Shown here: positions 27,694 to 35,355 of the stretch, in pieces
Numbering within the stretch: the stretch's first letter is position 1
How the letters are laid out: the number at the start of each line of letters is the position of its first letter
Assembly: GCA_965278985.1 (NCBI GenBank)
Contig: OZ257131.1
Span: 6,138,001 to 6,202,000, forward strand
Length of the DNA stretch: 64,000 bases
Reading direction: 5' to 3'
Source of the DNA: CAISIP01 sp965278985
GTDB lineage: Bacteria > Pseudomonadota > Gammaproteobacteria > Burkholderiales > Burkholderiaceae_C
Notes under the pieces: generated by a model
The model's input: the letters and a program-made list of their open reading frames with translations, nothing else
Databases searched by the model: none
What the model was told of the DNA's origin: nothing
Position numbers and translations under genes: made by a program

Positions 27694-28440
27694 TCAGCGT
27701 CGCATGCCGGACGCCGCGGGGTCGCGTGGCGGGGGCACCGGCACGCCACGGCAGAAAGCATCGAGCTGGTCGAGCACCTGCTGCACAGCCTGGTGGGCCG
27801 CACGCACGCCGCCATAAGGGGTGTCTTCCGGCGCGGGCACCACGGCTTCGAAGTCGCGCGTGCCCAGCACCGCCCGCGTGCGGCTGTCGCTCACCGTGGC
27901 GCGCAAGCCGAAGCGCACCTGGCTGGGCTGCTGCAGGAACTCGTGCTGCAGCCGCAGCACCTGGGTTTCCAGCTGCAGCGCCGCGCGGCTGGCGCTGGGC
28001 GCCAGCACCACGGCACGAAAGGCGCCGCCGCGCTGCAGGCGCTGCACCAGCAGCGGGCCGAGCATGCGCGCGGGTGGGTCGACCCATTCGCTGCGCGCGA
28101 AGTACTCCAGCCGGTGCGCCTCGCGCAGGTAAATGATGCGCTGGCTGTCGTAGCCTGGCGTGGAGCGGGGTGGCAGCACCAGCAGGCTGGGCGCGTCGGC
28201 GGAGGCGGGCGACGTGGAGGCGGGTGACGCATTGGCAGCCGGCGCGCTGCCGCTCTCCGCGGGCTCCAGCGTGTAGTAGGCGGGGGTCGGCTCGGCGGAG
28301 GGCTTGAGCGCGCCGCAGCCCGCCAGCGCCAGGCCCGCGCTGGCTACCATGAGCTGCCCGATGGCATGGCGACGCGTGGAGGGCCGTGCTGCGCCGGCAG
28401 GGTCGGATGAGGGAGCGTGGGAATGCATGGTGTGGTTCAT
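27694..28440 (-). CDS. ABC-type transport auxiliary lipoprotein (PqiC-like)
   Basis: This 248-residue outer-membrane-type lipoprotein has lipobox LALAGC near residue 34. A Pro/Ala/Ser linker and the ABC_trans_aux domain (YLREAHRLEYFARSEWVDPPARML, then RAVVLAPSASRAALQLETQVLRLQ) follow. Related lipoproteins (PqiC, COG3218) work with MCE systems in phospholipid or hydrophobe transport across the envelope. It is the last gene of the four-gene MCE operon, and its ATG at 28440 overlaps the MCE stop (ATGA). A later ATG at 28428 is also in frame. Confidence 0.9.
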   Translation of the reverse strand: MNHTMHSHAPSSDPAGAARPSTRRHAIGQLMVASAGLALAGCGALKPSAEPTPAYYTLEPAESGSAPAANASPASTSPASADAPSLLVLPPRSTPGYDSQRIIYLREAHRLEYFARSEWVDPPARMLGPLLVQRLQRGGAFRAVVLAPSASRAALQLETQVLRLQHEFLQQPSQVRFGLRATVSDSRTRAVLGTRDFEAVVPAPEDTPYGGVRAAHQAVQQVLDQLDAFCRGVPVPPPRDPAASGMRR

Positions 28441-29381
28441 CGTGCGGGAGCGGGCGCCTCGCCCGGCCCGGCGGTGGCGGGTTGGCGGCCGAAGAGCAGG
28501 CTGCGCGGGTCGCGTTCGGTCTGCTCGCTGAAGCGGCGCAAGGTGCTGCTGAGGGCGGTGAGTTCGTCCACCAGCTGGTCGATCTGCGGCAGCGTCTGCG
28601 ACGTGAAATGCGTCAGGTCCTCGCCCACGGCATCCACGGTGCGTGTGGCGCTGCGCCCCGTCTGCGCGAACTCGGTGCCCATGCGTTCCAGCGCGTCCGC
28701 GCTGCGCCCGATGCGCTCCATGAGCACACCGGCCTGGGCGGCTGCGCGTTCGCCGCTCTGCACGGCGCGGCCGGCGCCGACGATGGCCTTGTCGATGTTG
28801 TCCTGCCGTGCCGCCACGGTGCGCGCCACGGCGGCGATGTCGGTCAATGCGCTCTGCACGGCGGCCTGGTTCTGGGGGCTCAGCAGCGCATTGATGTTGT
28901 TGGTGGTGTCGTCCAGCTTCGTCAGTGCGGTGGTCAGCACGTTCTCCAGCCGCGCGCTGAGCGAGGCCTTGGTCTGGATCACGGGGTAGCGGTTGCCCGG
29001 CAGCACCTGCAGTGGCGGCGACTGCGGGCTGCCGCCACTGAGTTCCACGTAGGCGATGCCCGTGAGCCCCTGCGTCTTGAGCACGGCCACCGTGTCCTGG
29101 CGGATCGGCGTGCCACGCACGATGGAAAACAGCAGGTTCACGCGCTGCGGGTTGGCGGGGTCCAGGTCGACGCGCTGCACCTTGCCTACGTCCACGCCGT
29201 TGTACTTCACGGCGGCATTGGGGTTGAGGCCGGCCACCGATTCGTCGACGACGGCCAGGTAGGGGTCGGTGCGGTTCTGCAGCGCGCCACCCGAGGCGAG
29301 CCACAGGGCGGCCACGACCAGCGCTGCGGCAAGGGCGAGCACGAAGGCGCCCACGACCGTGTAGTTCACTTTGGTTTCGAT
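28437..29381 (-). CDS. MCE/MlaD-family substrate-binding protein, probable ATC start
   Basis: This periplasmic MCE protein of about 314 residues is anchored by one N-terminal helix (VNYTVVGAFVLALAAALVVAALWLA). The MCE domain follows (DESVAGLNPNAAVKYNGVDVGKV to GLTGIAYVELSGG), then a long coiled-coil tail. It would bind lipid for the adjoining MlaE/MlaF pair. No ATG lies near the family N-terminus. Codon ATC at 29381-29379 gives (M)ETKVNYTVVGAF and has AGGAG at 29393-29389 with a 7-nt spacer. The only alternative, GTG at 29369, overlaps the ATPase stop but sits 19 nt from that AGGAG. I therefore favour initiation at ATC, a rare codon. Confidence 0.88.
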   Translation of the reverse strand: METKVNYTVVGAFVLALAAALVVAALWLASGGALQNRTDPYLAVVDESVAGLNPNAAVKYNGVDVGKVQRVDLDPANPQRVNLLFSIVRGTPIRQDTVAVLKTQGLTGIAYVELSGGSPQSPPLQVLPGNRYPVIQTKASLSARLENVLTTALTKLDDTTNNINALLSPQNQAAVQSALTDIAAVARTVAARQDNIDKAIVGAGRAVQSGERAAAQAGVLMERIGRSADALERMGTEFAQTGRSATRTVDAVGEDLTHFTSQTLPQIDQLVDELTALSSTLRRFSEQTERDPRSLLFGRQPATAGPGEAPAPAR

Positions 29382-30166
29382 GGTGTGTCTCCTGACGGTG
29401 CCGCGGAATGTTGCGCGGCGCGGGCGCGCGGCCCGGTGAAGAAAGGACGCACGGCCGGTTGGTCCATGGTCGATAGGGCTTGCATGCTGTCCACGGCCTG
29501 GACCTTGCCGTCCCCCAGCACGGCCACGCGGTCGGCCACGCGCCACAGGGAGTCGAGGTCGTGCGTGACCACCACGATGGTCAGGCCGAAGAGCGCGCGC
29601 AGCTGCAAGACCAGCTCGTCCACGCCCGCGGCACTCTCGGGGTCCAGGCCGGCCGTGGGCTCGTCGAGAAACAGCAGCTCGGGGTCCAGTGCCAGCGCCC
29701 GCGCCAGCGCCGCGCGCTTGCGCATGCCGCCGCTGAGTTCGCTGGGGTACTGCGAGGCGGCCTCGGGCTTGAGGCCCGACAGCGACAGCTTCCAGTGCGC
29801 GATCTCGTCGACCAGCGCGTCGGGCAGTTGCGTGTGCTCGCGCAGCGGCAGGCCCACGTTCTGCAGCACGGTCAGCGAGCCGAAGAGCCCGCCGTGCTGG
29901 AACATCATGCCCCAGCGCATGCGCAAGGCCTGGGCCTGGTCCACGCGGATGCCTTCCAGGGCCACGCCCAGCACTTCGACGCTGCCGCTGCTGGGGCGCT
30001 GCAGCAACACCATCTCGCGCAGCAGCGTGGACTTGCCCGAGCCGCTGCCGCCAATGAGCGCCATGACCTCGGCGCGGCGCACCTCGAGGTTCACACCGCT
30101 GTGGACTTCGTGCGAACCGAAGCGGGTGTGCACGTCGCGCATGCGGATCACGGTGTCGGTGGCCAT
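29366..30166 (-). CDS. MlaF-like ABC transporter ATPase
   Basis: This 266-residue ATPase has Walker A GGSGSGKSTLLREM, the MlaF-type Q-loop segment MMFQHGGLFGSLTV, signature LSGGMRKRAALARALALDPELLFLDEPTAGLDP and the H-loop in VVVTHDLDSLW. It would energise lipid transport with the STAS-MlaE permease upstream and the MCE protein downstream. ATG 30166 lies 2 nt after the permease stop; GTG 30172, overlapping that stop, is an alternative. The 3' end overlaps the MCE gene by 16 nt if ATC is its start. Confidence 0.93.
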   Translation of the reverse strand: MATDTVIRMRDVHTRFGSHEVHSGVNLEVRRAEVMALIGGSGSGKSTLLREMVLLQRPSSGSVEVLGVALEGIRVDQAQALRMRWGMMFQHGGLFGSLTVLQNVGLPLREHTQLPDALVDEIAHWKLSLSGLKPEAASQYPSELSGGMRKRAALARALALDPELLFLDEPTAGLDPESAAGVDELVLQLRALFGLTIVVVTHDLDSLWRVADRVAVLGDGKVQAVDSMQALSTMDQPAVRPFFTGPRARAAQHSAAPSGDTPSKPK

Positions 30167-30168
30167 CG

Positions 30169-31305
30169 TCACAGGCCCAGCACGCTGAAAGCCACCGAGA
30201 ACAAGGCGTCCGCCACGATCACGAAGAAGATGGACTGCACCACGCTGCGCGTGGTCTGCCGGCCCACGGCATCGGCACCACCACGTGTCGCCATGCCCTG
30301 GTAGCAGCCCACCACCACGACGATGGCGGCGAACACCGGTGCCTTGCCCACGCCCACCAGCAGCGAGCTGATGCTGACCGCGTTCGCGAAGCGGTCCAGG
30401 AAATCCGCGAAGGGCACGCCGAGCTGCGCCTGCGCCATGACCATGCCGCCCAGCACGCCCATCATGTCCGCGAAGACCGTGAGCAGCGGCAGCGCCACCA
30501 CCATGGCCACCAGCTTGGGCAGCACCAGCATCTCCATCGGCACGATGGCCATGGTGCGCATGGCGTCGACCTCCTCGGTGACGGCCATGGTGCCGATCTG
30601 TGCCGCATAGGCCGAGCCGGAGCGGCCCGCCACGATGATGGCCGTCATCAGCGGCGCGAACTCGCGCAGCATCGACAGGCCCACGAGGTCGGCCACGAAG
30701 ATGTTGGCGCCATAACGCCGCAGCTGCTCCGCCGCCTGGTAGGCCACCACGATGCCGAGCAGGAAGGACAGCAGGCCGACGATGGGCAGCGCATCGACGC
30801 CCGCGCTGCGGATGTTGAAGAGGATGGGGCGCCAGCGGATGCGCGAGGGCTGCCGTAGGCACGTGAAAACGGTGTGTGCGACCTCGCCGAGGAACGCCAG
30901 CCACGCCGCTACCTGTTGCGCTGCATGCACGGTGCGCCTGCCCACCTGCTCCAGCCAGGCTGCGGGACCGCGTCGCACGGCGGGGGACGGTGGCGTGGCA
31001 CCTGCGGCCTCCAGCCCTTCCTGCAGCTGCTGCCACACCTCCTGGGGGCGGCCGGTGAGCCCATGCACGGTGGCATCGGTGCCGGCTGCGCGCAGCTGCG
31101 CGAGCAGGTGGTGCAGCGTCCATGCGCCGACCGTGTCCAGCGCCTGCACCTGCTGCGCGTCGGCCACCACCACCGCCTGGTTCGTGGCGGGCAATGCGCG
31201 CATCTGGCGCAGCACGTCCGACAGGTGCAAAGCCGTCCAGTTGCCAGCCAGGCGCAGTTGCGTGCGGCTGGCTTGCGTGATGGAGGCGGGCAGGATGGAT
31301 TGCAT
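30169..31305 (-). CDS. MlaE-type ABC permease with N-terminal STAS domain
   Basis: This 378-residue fusion carries a STAS-like domain in residues 1 to about 100 (LRLAGNWTALHLSDVLRQ to DTVGAWTLHHLLAQL). The rest is a MlaE permease (IRSAGVDALPIVGLLSFLLGIVVAYQAAEQL, then VAGRSGSAYAAQIGTMAVTEEVDAM, the family signature). In classical Mla systems the STAS protein (MlaB) is separate. I use ATG 31305 (MQSILPASITQASRTQL); an upstream ATG at 31356 adds 17 weak residues. It is the first gene of the operon permease-ATPase-MCE-lipoprotein, diverging from the BON gene. Confidence 0.93.
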   Translation of the reverse strand: MQSILPASITQASRTQLRLAGNWTALHLSDVLRQMRALPATNQAVVVADAQQVQALDTVGAWTLHHLLAQLRAAGTDATVHGLTGRPQEVWQQLQEGLEAAGATPPSPAVRRGPAAWLEQVGRRTVHAAQQVAAWLAFLGEVAHTVFTCLRQPSRIRWRPILFNIRSAGVDALPIVGLLSFLLGIVVAYQAAEQLRRYGANIFVADLVGLSMLREFAPLMTAIIVAGRSGSAYAAQIGTMAVTEEVDAMRTMAIVPMEMLVLPKLVAMVVALPLLTVFADMMGVLGGMVMAQAQLGVPFADFLDRFANAVSISSLLVGVGKAPVFAAIVVVVGCYQGMATRGGADAVGRQTTRSVVQSIFFVIVADALFSVAFSVLGL

Positions 31306-31341
31306 CGAACCGCTACGGTAGGCCAGCCCAGCCGTGGCGTA

Positions 31342-31357
31342 TGTGCGTGATCGCACA
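31342..31357. promoter_or_regulatory. CRP/FNR-like inverted repeat in divergent promoter region
   Basis: TGTGCGTGATCGCACA is a perfect 6-bp inverted repeat (TGTGCG/CGCACA) with a 4-nt centre. Its outer TGTG...CACA matches the spacing of CRP-family half-sites. It lies between the lipid-transport operon (start 31305, minus) and the BON lipoprotein gene (start 31458, plus), so it could control either or both. Confidence 0.4.
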
Positions 31358-31457
31358 GAAATGGGGCCGTGATCGGAGGAAGCTCCAAATCGTCATCCAC
31401 CACGCTGGCGCAGGCACGACCCGTTCCGGCATTCATTTTTTTCGAGGAGGAACCACC

Positions 31458-32090
31458 ATGCAAGCCAAGACCAAGCTCTCCACCGTTGCACTGCACACTG
31501 CACTGGCCGCGTCCATCGCGGTGTTCGCGGTGGGTTGCAGCAAGACCGCCGACGACACCGTGGGCATGGGCAACACACCCGCCGCTTCGACGATGCCCTC
31601 GGCGCCGGCCACCACCAGCGAGACCGTGGGCGCGAAGATCGACGACACGGTGGTCACGACCGGCGTGAAGACCGCGCTGTTGAAGGAGCCCGAGATCAAG
31701 AGCCTCGACATCCAGGTCGAGACACGCAACGGCGAGGTAATGCTCAGCGGCTTCGTTGATAACCAGATGCAGAAGGACCGCGCCGTGGCCGTGGCCAAGG
31801 CTGTGGACGGTGTGACCAACGTGCAGGACAGCTTGGCACTGAAGGCGGGCGACGGCTCCACCACCGTGGGCGCCAAGATGGACGACGGCATCACCACCAC
31901 CAAGGTGAAGGCCGCGTTGCTGGCGGACTCCTCGGTCAAGGGCACGGACATCAACGTCGAGACGCAGCGCGGCGTGGTGCAGTTGAGCGGGTTCGTCGAC
32001 AGCCAGGGCCAGGTCGATCGTGCGCTGCAATTGGCGCAGGGTGTGCAGGGTGTGACGAAGGTCGACAACGAGCTGAAGGTCAAGAAGTAA
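31458..32090 (+). CDS. BON-domain lipoprotein (OsmY-like)
   Basis: This 210-residue exported protein has signal FAVGCSKTADD with a probable lipidation Cys near residue 23 (the -3 residue is not ideal). Two BON domains follow (KIDDTVVTTGVKTALLKEPEIKSLDIQVET and KMDDGITTTKVKAALLADSSVKGTDINVET), each ending in the VQLSGFVD-type strand. BON domains bind phospholipid and occur in envelope-stress proteins such as OsmY. AGGAGG at 31445-31450 precedes ATG 31458 by 7 nt. The earlier in-frame ATG at 31341 gives no protein-like sequence. The gene diverges from an MCE lipid-transport operon. Confidence 0.92.
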   Translation: MQAKTKLSTVALHTALAASIAVFAVGCSKTADDTVGMGNTPAASTMPSAPATTSETVGAKIDDTVVTTGVKTALLKEPEIKSLDIQVETRNGEVMLSGFVDNQMQKDRAVAVAKAVDGVTNVQDSLALKAGDGSTTVGAKMDDGITTTKVKAALLADSSVKGTDINVETQRGVVQLSGFVDSQGQVDRALQLAQGVQGVTKVDNELKVKK

Positions 32091-32250
32091 ACCCCACTCC
32101 ACCGTGCGGCCTTGTCCTACCAACGCCTGTCCTGCACATCCATTGTCCGTACGAGGTCTCGCAAATACAGTGAAGCCATCCGATCAGTAGCCGCGCCGCA
32201 AGACGCAAGCACTGGCGGGTGACGACCAACCAACCTTCAGGAGAATGACC

Positions 32251-32463
32251 ATGAACCGCTTTCATCGAATCGCCGCCACCTGCCTGACCGCCGTTGCGCT
32301 GGTGGGCCTCACCGGATGCGCCGGCATGACCAGGGGCGAAAAGGCCACCGCCACCGGCGCCGTGGTGGGCGGTGTGGCTGGCAACGTGTTGTGCGGCGGC
32401 ATTCTGTGCACGGGCGCGGGCGCAGCGGCCGGCGCTGCCATCGGTAACCAGGTTGGCAAGTAA
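32251..32463 (+). CDS. Small glycine-zipper lipoprotein (OsmB/SlyB-like)
   Basis: This 70-residue lipoprotein has lipobox VGLTGC (Cys near residue 23) and a glycine-zipper segment (GAVVGGVAGNVLCGGILCTGAGAAAGAAIGNQVG). This small fold is typical of osmotically induced outer-membrane lipoproteins. AGGAG at 32239-32243 lies 7 nt before ATG 32251, which decides against the ATG at 32245. A perfect intrinsic terminator follows at 32555. Together with the BON lipoprotein just upstream it suggests a stress-induced envelope pair. Confidence 0.85.
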   Translation: MNRFHRIAATCLTAVALVGLTGCAGMTRGEKATATGAVVGGVAGNVLCGGILCTGAGAAAGAAIGNQVGK

Positions 32464-32554
32464 GCAGCGCGCCAGACGCTGACACTTGCCAATCCGAAAC
32501 CTGGCCCCGTGACGCTTTAGTCATCCGGCCAGCGCCAGAGCAAGACTGGCATCT

Positions 32555-32591
32555 GCGGGCAAGGAACACGTTCTTTGCCCGCTTTCTTTTT
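32555..32591 (+). terminator. Rho-independent terminator of the small lipoprotein gene
   Basis: GCGGGCAAGGAA (32555-32566) pairs with TTCTTTGCCCGC (32571-32582) around CACG, a 12-bp stem with one G-U pair. TTTCTTTTT follows at 32583-32591. This is a textbook intrinsic terminator, 92 nt after the stop at 32463. Confidence 0.92.
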
Positions 32592-32616
32592 GTCACGCGT
32601 GATGCGCGCGCAGGCG

Positions 32617-32643
32617 AAAAAGAAAAAGGCTCCGTGTGGAGCC
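32617..32643 (-). terminator. Rho-independent terminator of the minus-strand zinc-ribbon gene
   Basis: Read on the minus strand, GGCTCC (32643-32638), loop ACAC, and GGAGCC (32633-32628) form a stem followed by TTTTTCTTTTT (32627-32617). It lies 26 nt after the stop of the small gene at 32669-32893 and faces the terminator at 32555. This supports that small gene as a real transcription unit. Confidence 0.88.
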
Positions 32644-32668
32644 CATCGACGGGGTGGCGTGTGGGTGG

Positions 32669-32893
32669 CTAGCGCGCGTGCGAGCGGCCCGTGTCGGGCG
32701 CTTTGGGATCCCGCAGGTTGCCTTCCCACCGGCACGAAAACCCGCGGCAGCGGTACCGCTGCGTGGGCGTGAAGAGGCTGCTCACGCGGTCGATGAAGCG
32801 GCGCGGAATGCGGTCCAGCGGGCCGTGGCATTCTGGGCAACTGCGTCCGGAGACGTGCATGTATTCAGGGGGACTTCCGTTCTTGCTGGCCAT
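32669..32893 (-). CDS. Small zinc-ribbon-like protein of unknown function
   Basis: I do not recognise a named family for this 74-residue protein. It has two cysteine pairs, Cys19-Pro-Glu-Cys22 and Cys49-x4-Cys54, which could bind one zinc. Between them is a basic amphipathic segment (PLDRIPRRFIDRVSSLF). The C-terminus is short and polar. A clear minus-strand terminator follows the stop, which argues for a real gene. No good Shine-Dalgarno precedes ATG 32893, and an internal ATG at residue 12 is another possible start. A nucleic-acid or protein-binding role is only a guess. Confidence 0.68.
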   Translation of the reverse strand: MASKNGSPPEYMHVSGRSCPECHGPLDRIPRRFIDRVSSLFTPTQRYRCRGFSCRWEGNLRDPKAPDTGRSHAR

Positions 32894-32970
32894 GCTGCGA
32901 CCATAACAACATCCGAGACTCGCCAGTGAATAATTTGGTGTAGCCCTTCACGGCTGTGTTGAGAAATGTT

Positions 32971-35355
32971 TCACGACGTTGCTGCAGGCATGCGGGGCGC
33001 ACTGTCGGGCAGGCGCATCTCGAAGCATGTGCCCTGGCCTTCCTGGCTGTGCACCGCCAACGTGCCACCTAGCAGGTTGGTGACGGCGTTGTAGCTGATG
33101 TGCAGGCCCAATCCGGTGCCCCCCTGTCCCATCTTGGTGGTGACGAAGGGCTCGAAGACGCGGGCTACCAGATGCGCGGGGATGCCGCGCCCGTCGTCGG
33201 TGATGCGCAGCACGATGCGTCCGTTGTCCGCGCGGCCCGCCTCCACGCGCACCGTGCCGTGGTCGCGTCCGTCGAAGCCATGCACGATGGCGTTCTGGAT
33301 CATGTTGCCGATGGCCTGGCCCAGCGCACCGGGATAACTGTCCATGCGCAGGCCCGAGGCCGGCACCTCCACCTCGATGCGGTAGGGCGTGCGGGCGAAG
33401 CTCGGTCGCAGGCTGACCACCATCTCGTGCACCACTTCGTGCAGCTCGAAGCTGCGGCGCTGCGAGCTGGTCTGGTCCACGGCCACCTGCTTGAAGCTCT
33501 GCACCAGGTCGGCGGCACGGCGCAGGTTGCGTGCGCTGATGTCAGCGCCCTGTTCTACCTGTTCCATGAACTGCTGCAGGTCGGCGCGTCGCAGTCCGCC
33601 CTCCATCGCCTTGCGGAATTCACGCGCCGCGTCGCGCATGGTGCTAACGGCCATGACCCCGTTGCCCAGCGGGGTGTTGAGTTCGTGGGCCACGCCTGCC
33701 ACCAGTGCGCCCAGCGCGGCCATCTTCTCCGTGCGCACCAGTTCGGCCTGCGCGCGTTGCAGATGCTCTACCGTGGCGTGCAGTTTCCCGTTGGATTCCG
33801 CCAGCGCATGCGTGCGGCTTTCGATGCGCGCCTCGAGTTGGGCGTTGAGTTCACGCAGTTCCTGTTCGGCCTCGCGCAGCGGTCCGATGTGAAGGCTGCC
33901 CCAGACCATCAGCCGCTCGTGGTCAAGGGCGATTTCCCGGCCGTAGGTCTGGAACAGCATCGGCTGCCCGTCGCCGCGCACCAGGACGGCCTCGCCGGAC
34001 ACGACGCCACCTTCGCCCTGGAGCATGAGATGCTCGCGTTCCCGGGCCGAGCGCCACAGGCCCACTTCCATGGCGGTGCGCCCCAGCACTTCCTCCCGCA
34101 CATAGCCGAGTTCGCGGCACCATGCCGCGTTGACGTCCTGGATGCGGTACCCGTGGGCCATGTCATAGACGACCATCGGCACGGGTGAGGCATTGAAGAT
34201 GGCGGAGAGCTTGCGTTCCCGCTGCTGCAAGCTGTCCGCCATGCGTTCCAGATCGCCCGCAAGGGCGTTGAATTCGGCCACGGTGCCCTGGGGCCAGGCC
34301 TTTTCTCCGGGCTGGCCGGAAGTGGTCAGGGCAACCCGCTCCACGATCTCCTGGATAGGACGCGCCATGCGATGAGCGCCATACAACGCCACCACGAGTC
34401 CGACCATCAGGCCGCCGCACAACGTGGCGAAGGTGTACGCGAGGAGCACACGCACACGGTCGTTGTCCAGTCCCCGCGGCGTGCTGCCGATGAAGTACCA
34501 CCCCAGTGCGTCGGAGCGGCCCACTTCCGCGATGCGCGAGGTGTTGCCATCGCGGATCTCGGGTGGTGGCGCTTCGCCGCGCAGCAGCGCCTGCATGAGG
34601 GGCCAGCTCCGGATATTGAGCTCACGCACGACCCTGGAGTCATCCGTGTCCGCGAGGATTTCTCCGGTGTCGTCCACGATCCATATGCGTTCGGAATCCG
34701 CGTCGGCCGCCGCGTGCACGGTCTCGAGCAGGAAGTCACGGGATATCTCGCCGATCAGCACGTGCTGGGTGTCCGTGTCCAGATACGCCACGCCTACAGT
34801 GACGCTGCCGGTGAGAGGAGAAAGGTAATGGCCGCTCCAGACGACCGCGCCACCATGGCGGCCTTGCTTCGCAGCGATGAACAGCGGGAGGTTGGAGATG
34901 TTGCTGCCGATGAGGTCTGCTCGCCTGGACCGTATGGCTTTCGTGAGGCCCACCGCTTCGACGATGCCCTGGCCATCGACGCGATAGAAGGCCTGGAAGG
35001 ATTCGCCGGAGCCAACACTTTTGTCCAGCACCGCATCGGCCTCGTCACGGGAGCGGATGTCCTGCACCAGACGGGCCAGGAATTGCATGCGAGCCTGACG
35101 TGCCCCCAGCAGCAACTCGACGCGGTTGGACATTTCGGAGACCTGCTTCTTCAGCTCCTGCCGGTTTTCGCCTTCGATGAGGGGAAGGCGCCACACCAGG
35201 ATCGCGCCCAGTACGACGGAAAAAGTCAGCACCATCGATCCCATGAGCATGGCCGCGAGATGGCTGCGCAATCGCCATACGCGCCGGGGCGACGTGCCAG
35301 CCAGGAAGCGGCGCCCCGGGCGGGTCGGCACGGAGGCTGGTGCTTCCGTCCTCAC
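32971..35355 (-). CDS. Membrane sensor histidine kinase (Cache-HAMP-PAS-HisKA-HATPase)
   Basis: This 794-residue kinase has a membrane helix at about 34-56, a periplasmic sensor to about 300 (Cache-like: FYRVDGQGIVEAVGLTKAI, YLDTDTQHVLIGEISRDFLLETV), a second helix at about 302-326, HAMP, a PAS domain (about 390-500) and a coiled coil. HisKA carries the phospho-His in GVAHELNTPLGN near 555. The ATPase domain has N-box QNAIVHGFD, G1 DDGRGIPAH and G2 GGTGLGLHI. No receiver is fused. The start GTG 35355 overlaps the binding-lipoprotein stop (GTGA), so it is translated with it. Its likely partner is the REC-EAL regulator that heads the operon. Confidence 0.94.
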   Translation of the reverse strand: MRTEAPASVPTRPGRRFLAGTSPRRVWRLRSHLAAMLMGSMVLTFSVVLGAILVWRLPLIEGENRQELKKQVSEMSNRVELLLGARQARMQFLARLVQDIRSRDEADAVLDKSVGSGESFQAFYRVDGQGIVEAVGLTKAIRSRRADLIGSNISNLPLFIAAKQGRHGGAVVWSGHYLSPLTGSVTVGVAYLDTDTQHVLIGEISRDFLLETVHAAADADSERIWIVDDTGEILADTDDSRVVRELNIRSWPLMQALLRGEAPPPEIRDGNTSRIAEVGRSDALGWYFIGSTPRGLDNDRVRVLLAYTFATLCGGLMVGLVVALYGAHRMARPIQEIVERVALTTSGQPGEKAWPQGTVAEFNALAGDLERMADSLQQRERKLSAIFNASPVPMVVYDMAHGYRIQDVNAAWCRELGYVREEVLGRTAMEVGLWRSAREREHLMLQGEGGVVSGEAVLVRGDGQPMLFQTYGREIALDHERLMVWGSLHIGPLREAEQELRELNAQLEARIESRTHALAESNGKLHATVEHLQRAQAELVRTEKMAALGALVAGVAHELNTPLGNGVMAVSTMRDAAREFRKAMEGGLRRADLQQFMEQVEQGADISARNLRRAADLVQSFKQVAVDQTSSQRRSFELHEVVHEMVVSLRPSFARTPYRIEVEVPASGLRMDSYPGALGQAIGNMIQNAIVHGFDGRDHGTVRVEAGRADNGRIVLRITDDGRGIPAHLVARVFEPFVTTKMGQGGTGLGLHISYNAVTNLLGGTLAVHSQEGQGTCFEMRLPDSAPRMPAATS

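Noticed and set aside
27588..27815. N-terminal extension of the acyl-CoA dehydrogenase up to 27815
   Set aside because: The extra 76 residues are low-complexity, and the family N-terminus begins at ATG 27587.
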